DNA from: Akkermansiaceae bacterium
Lineage (GTDB): Bacteria > Verrucomicrobiota > Verrucomicrobiia > Verrucomicrobiales > Akkermansiaceae
Assembly (NCBI GenBank): GCA_903909905.1
Contig: CAIVXP010000051.1
Coordinates: 1 to 8,130, forward strand
Reading direction: 5' to 3'
Length of the DNA stretch: 8,130 bases
Shown here: positions 6,456 through 8,130 of the stretch, piece by piece
How positions within the stretch are numbered: the first letter of the stretch is position 1
How the letters are laid out: each line of letters opens with the position of its first letter
Made by a program: the position numbers and the translations under genes
The notes under the pieces: model-generated
Database searches by the model: none
Seen by the model: the letters and a program-made list of their open reading frames with translations, nothing else
Told to the model about the DNA's origin: nothing

Positions 6456-7025
6456 CTACATACGCAAAATCCGCCGGCCTTGACGAAAATATTCGATGCC
6501 CGACCAAAGCGTGAGCAACGCTGCGGGGATGCAGGCGAGTGCCGGGGAAAACAGTGGCACGCGAAGCATCACCCAACCGAGTGCGAACATTTGAAGCACC
6601 GTGCAAAGCTTGCTCGTCCAGTGCGGCGCCATCGCGACATGCCGGTGTTTTGACCAAAGCACGCAGATGCCGCCGAGGATCACCGCTTCGCGCAAAAAGA
6701 CTAATGCGACATACCAGAGCGGCAAACGCCATCCGACTGCCCCCCAATCAAACATGCCCGCCATCACCACGCCGGTCAGCATCAGGCCCTTGTCGGCGAT
6801 GGGGTCGATGAAGGCACCGAAATCGGATTTCTGATTGAAACGCCGAGCGATCCAACCATCGATACCATCACTTGCTGCAGCGACTAGAAAAACTGCCAAG
6901 GCCCACCAGCGCAGTAATTCGTTCGCTTCGCCCGCGGCTACCGATTGGCCATAGCGCCATGCGAGCATCGCAAACACCGGGATCAGCACGATCCGGCTGA
7001 CGGTGATTTTGCTGGCGAGCGTCAT
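6456..7025 (-). CDS. pgsA: CDP-diacylglycerol-glycerol-3-phosphate 3-phosphatidyltransferase
   Basis: PgsA makes phosphatidylglycerophosphate from CDP-diacylglycerol and glycerol-3-phosphate at the inner membrane, the committed step to phosphatidylglycerol and cardiolipin. The 189-residue protein carries the full CDP-alcohol phosphotransferase motif at 53-78, D(x)2DG(x)2AR(x)8G(x)3D(x)3D, with D53, D56, D74 and D78 all present. About six hydrophobic segments are seen (roughly 6-22, 38-52, 79-95, 102-123, 141-156 and 160-176), as expected. The ATG at 7023-7025 is preferred over an in-frame TTG at 7035-7037. It yields MTLASKITVSRIVLIPVF, the normal family N-terminus, and GAGTGGGG upstream is the best Shine-Dalgarno-like site in the window. 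The gene lies 61 bases after the phosphatase-like gene on the same strand. A related CDP-alcohol transferase is possible, but length and N-terminus fit PgsA best. Confidence 0.9.
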   Translation of the reverse strand: MTLASKITVSRIVLIPVFAMLAWRYGQSVAAGEANELLRWWALAVFLVAAASDGIDGWIARRFNQKSDFGAFIDPIADKGLMLTGVVMAGMFDWGAVGWRLPLWYVALVFLREAVILGGICVLWSKHRHVAMAPHWTSKLCTVLQMFALGWVMLRVPLFSPALACIPAALLTLWSGIEYFRQGRRILRM

Positions 7026-7086
7026 TACCCCACTCAAGCACGATCCGACCGCATGTGAAATGACAAATTCGCGCGCATCGCTTGCC

Positions 7087-8130
7087 CTATGCCCCCTTCA
7101 CCGCATCGATGATGATCCGATGAATGTCCTCGGCGCACAGCACCGCGGAGCCGGCGCCGATCAGCACCGGGCGTTCGTCAGCCGGCACCTTGTCACGCCC
7201 GTGCGAGCCTTTCACGCAGGTGGCGTCGAGCGGGATCACATCGAGCAAACCCCGCAGGCCGAGTTTTTTCTTCAGTAGAAACGCGGCGATTTTGAGTTTT
7301 GGAAATCGCAGCTTAGGGTCGATGAAAAGTTCGCAGGGGTCGTAGCCCGGCTTGCGGTGGATGTCGATGGTGCGGGCGTAGTCGGGCGCGACTTCATCAT
7401 CATTCCAAAAGTAATAGGTGAACCACGCATCGGGCTTGGCGACCGCGATAAAGTCGCCCGCGCGTTCGGTAGCAATACCATCGCTCCAGAGCTCGCGCGG
7501 CAACCTCACCTCATCGACGCCCGGCGTTTGCTCGAGCAGTGCACGCACTTCATCGCGGATGCTCGGATCGTTCACATAAACATGCGCGACTTGGTGATCG
7601 GCGATCGCAAAGGCACGCGAGCTACCGCAGTCGAGAGTTTCGCGGCCGAGTTCATTTTTGAGCGAGAGCCAACCTTTTTGCCGAAACAATCGGTGCAGGT
7701 GCACCGGTCGGCTCACCGGCGAGATGCCGTACTCGGAGAGCACGATCACGCGCACGCCGCGAGATTGATAGAACGCGATGAGGTCGCTCGCGACTCGGTC
7801 GATTTTTTGCAGCTCGGCGGGGATCTCCGGCGCATGCGGGCCGAGCTTTTGCAGCGAATAATCCAGATGCGGCAGATAAACCAAGCTCAGCGTTGGCGAA
7901 TGTTTTTCTTCGATCCACTTCGCGGATGAGGCGATCCATTCGGATGATGCGATGCCCGCCGCCGGACCCCAGAATGAGGGAAACGGAAAATCGCCGAGGT
8001 CGTGTTTGAGTTCGTCGCGCAGCAGCATCGGCTGCGTGTGGATGTCGAAGACCTTGCGTCCGTCGGCCGGATAGAGCGGCCTTGGCGTGATGGAGAAATC
8101 CACCGCCGCGTGCATGTTGTACCACCAGAA
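7087..8130 (-). CDS. Alkaline-phosphatase-superfamily (nucleotide pyrophosphatase/phosphodiesterase-like) protein, C-terminal part
   Basis: This gene is cut by the right edge. The frame stays open upstream of the first visible Met (codons for FWWYN precede MHAAVDFS), so 347 residues are the C-terminal part and the segment carrying the nucleophile is missing. The fold resembles type I phosphodiesterase/nucleotide pyrophosphatases. Examples are TPRPLYPADGRK (15-26), YLPHLDYSLQKLGP (85-98), VIVLSEYGI (128-136), a cap-like region with FTYYFWNDD (237-245), DIHRKPGYDP (256-265) and CVKGSHGRD (305-313). The usual PDxxGHxxGP appears as HLDYSLQKLGP (Q for the metal His), and the usual SDHGM as SEYGI (Glu-Tyr for Asp-His). 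The last metal-ligand region, GSHG with H310, is kept. It may be a divergent phosphohydrolase with altered metal binding; the substrate is unknown. The downstream neighbour pgsA may be co-transcribed. Confidence 0.8.
   Translation of the reverse strand, partial: FWWYNMHAAVDFSITPRPLYPADGRKVFDIHTQPMLLRDELKHDLGDFPFPSFWGPAAGIASSEWIASSAKWIEEKHSPTLSLVYLPHLDYSLQKLGPHAPEIPAELQKIDRVASDLIAFYQSRGVRVIVLSEYGISPVSRPVHLHRLFRQKGWLSLKNELGRETLDCGSSRAFAIADHQVAHVYVNDPSIRDEVRALLEQTPGVDEVRLPRELWSDGIATERAGDFIAVAKPDAWFTYYFWNDDEVAPDYARTIDIHRKPGYDPCELFIDPKLRFPKLKIAAFLLKKKLGLRGLLDVIPLDATCVKGSHGRDKVPADERPVLIGAGSAVLCAEDIHRIIIDAVKGA

Noticed and set aside
6249..6653. Plus-strand open frame (134 codons) over the nspC end and pgsA
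   Set aside because: It overlaps conserved parts of both genes and has a biased Arg/Thr/Ser composition typical of an out-of-frame reading.
1..8130. Mobile elements, tRNA/rRNA genes, CRISPR arrays or a defence system
   Set aside because: No transposase, integrase, long terminal repeats, regularly spaced repeats, cloverleaf-forming segments or defence-type domains were seen; gene content is housekeeping throughout.

Overview
The window looks like a stretch of core bacterial chromosome with moderately high GC. It contains no sign of phage, transposon, CRISPR or RNA genes. The gene set and the protein flavour suggest a Verrucomicrobia-like or related PVC-group bacterium: an atypical MiaA, a CvfB homologue, a carboxynorspermidine decarboxylase, an unusual alkaline-phosphatase-superfamily protein, and few Shine-Dalgarno sites. 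That assignment is an inference from sequence character, not a database match.

Layout. Positions 1-5047 read leftward as six consecutive minus-strand genes. In order of transcription they are a small pentapeptide-like protein (4763-5047), a CvfB/YitL-type S1 RNA-binding protein (3844-4680), a secreted polysaccharide deacetylase (2546-3784), the SRP GTPase Ffh (1148-2521), the tRNA dimethylallyltransferase MiaA (277 to about 1128), and the S4-domain start of an RluA/RluD-type pseudouridine synthase (1-219, cut by the left edge). Gaps between them are 82, 59, 24, about 19 and 57 bases, so co-transcription of at least the last four is plausible. Most of this cluster serves RNA and protein biogenesis (RNA binding, SRP targeting, tRNA A37 prenylation, RNA pseudouridylation), with one envelope enzyme embedded in it. 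A perfect 11-bp hairpin with a T-run sits just ahead of cvfB, but it faces the opposite strand.

A 132-base divergent intergenic region (5048-5179) separates this block from nspC (5180-6412, plus strand), which makes norspermidine or spermidine. nspC converges on a second minus-strand pair: pgsA (6456-7025, phosphatidylglycerophosphate synthase) preceded by a phosphodiesterase/alkaline-phosphatase-like gene (7087-8130, cut by the right edge).

I found no convincing new system. The points most worth a second look are the absence of any canonical start codon for miaA, the altered metal-site residues of the phosphatase-like protein, the antisense-facing terminator in front of cvfB, the roughly 35-residue insertion in NspC, and the near absence of Shine-Dalgarno sites. 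No stretch longer than 300 bases lacks a gene.
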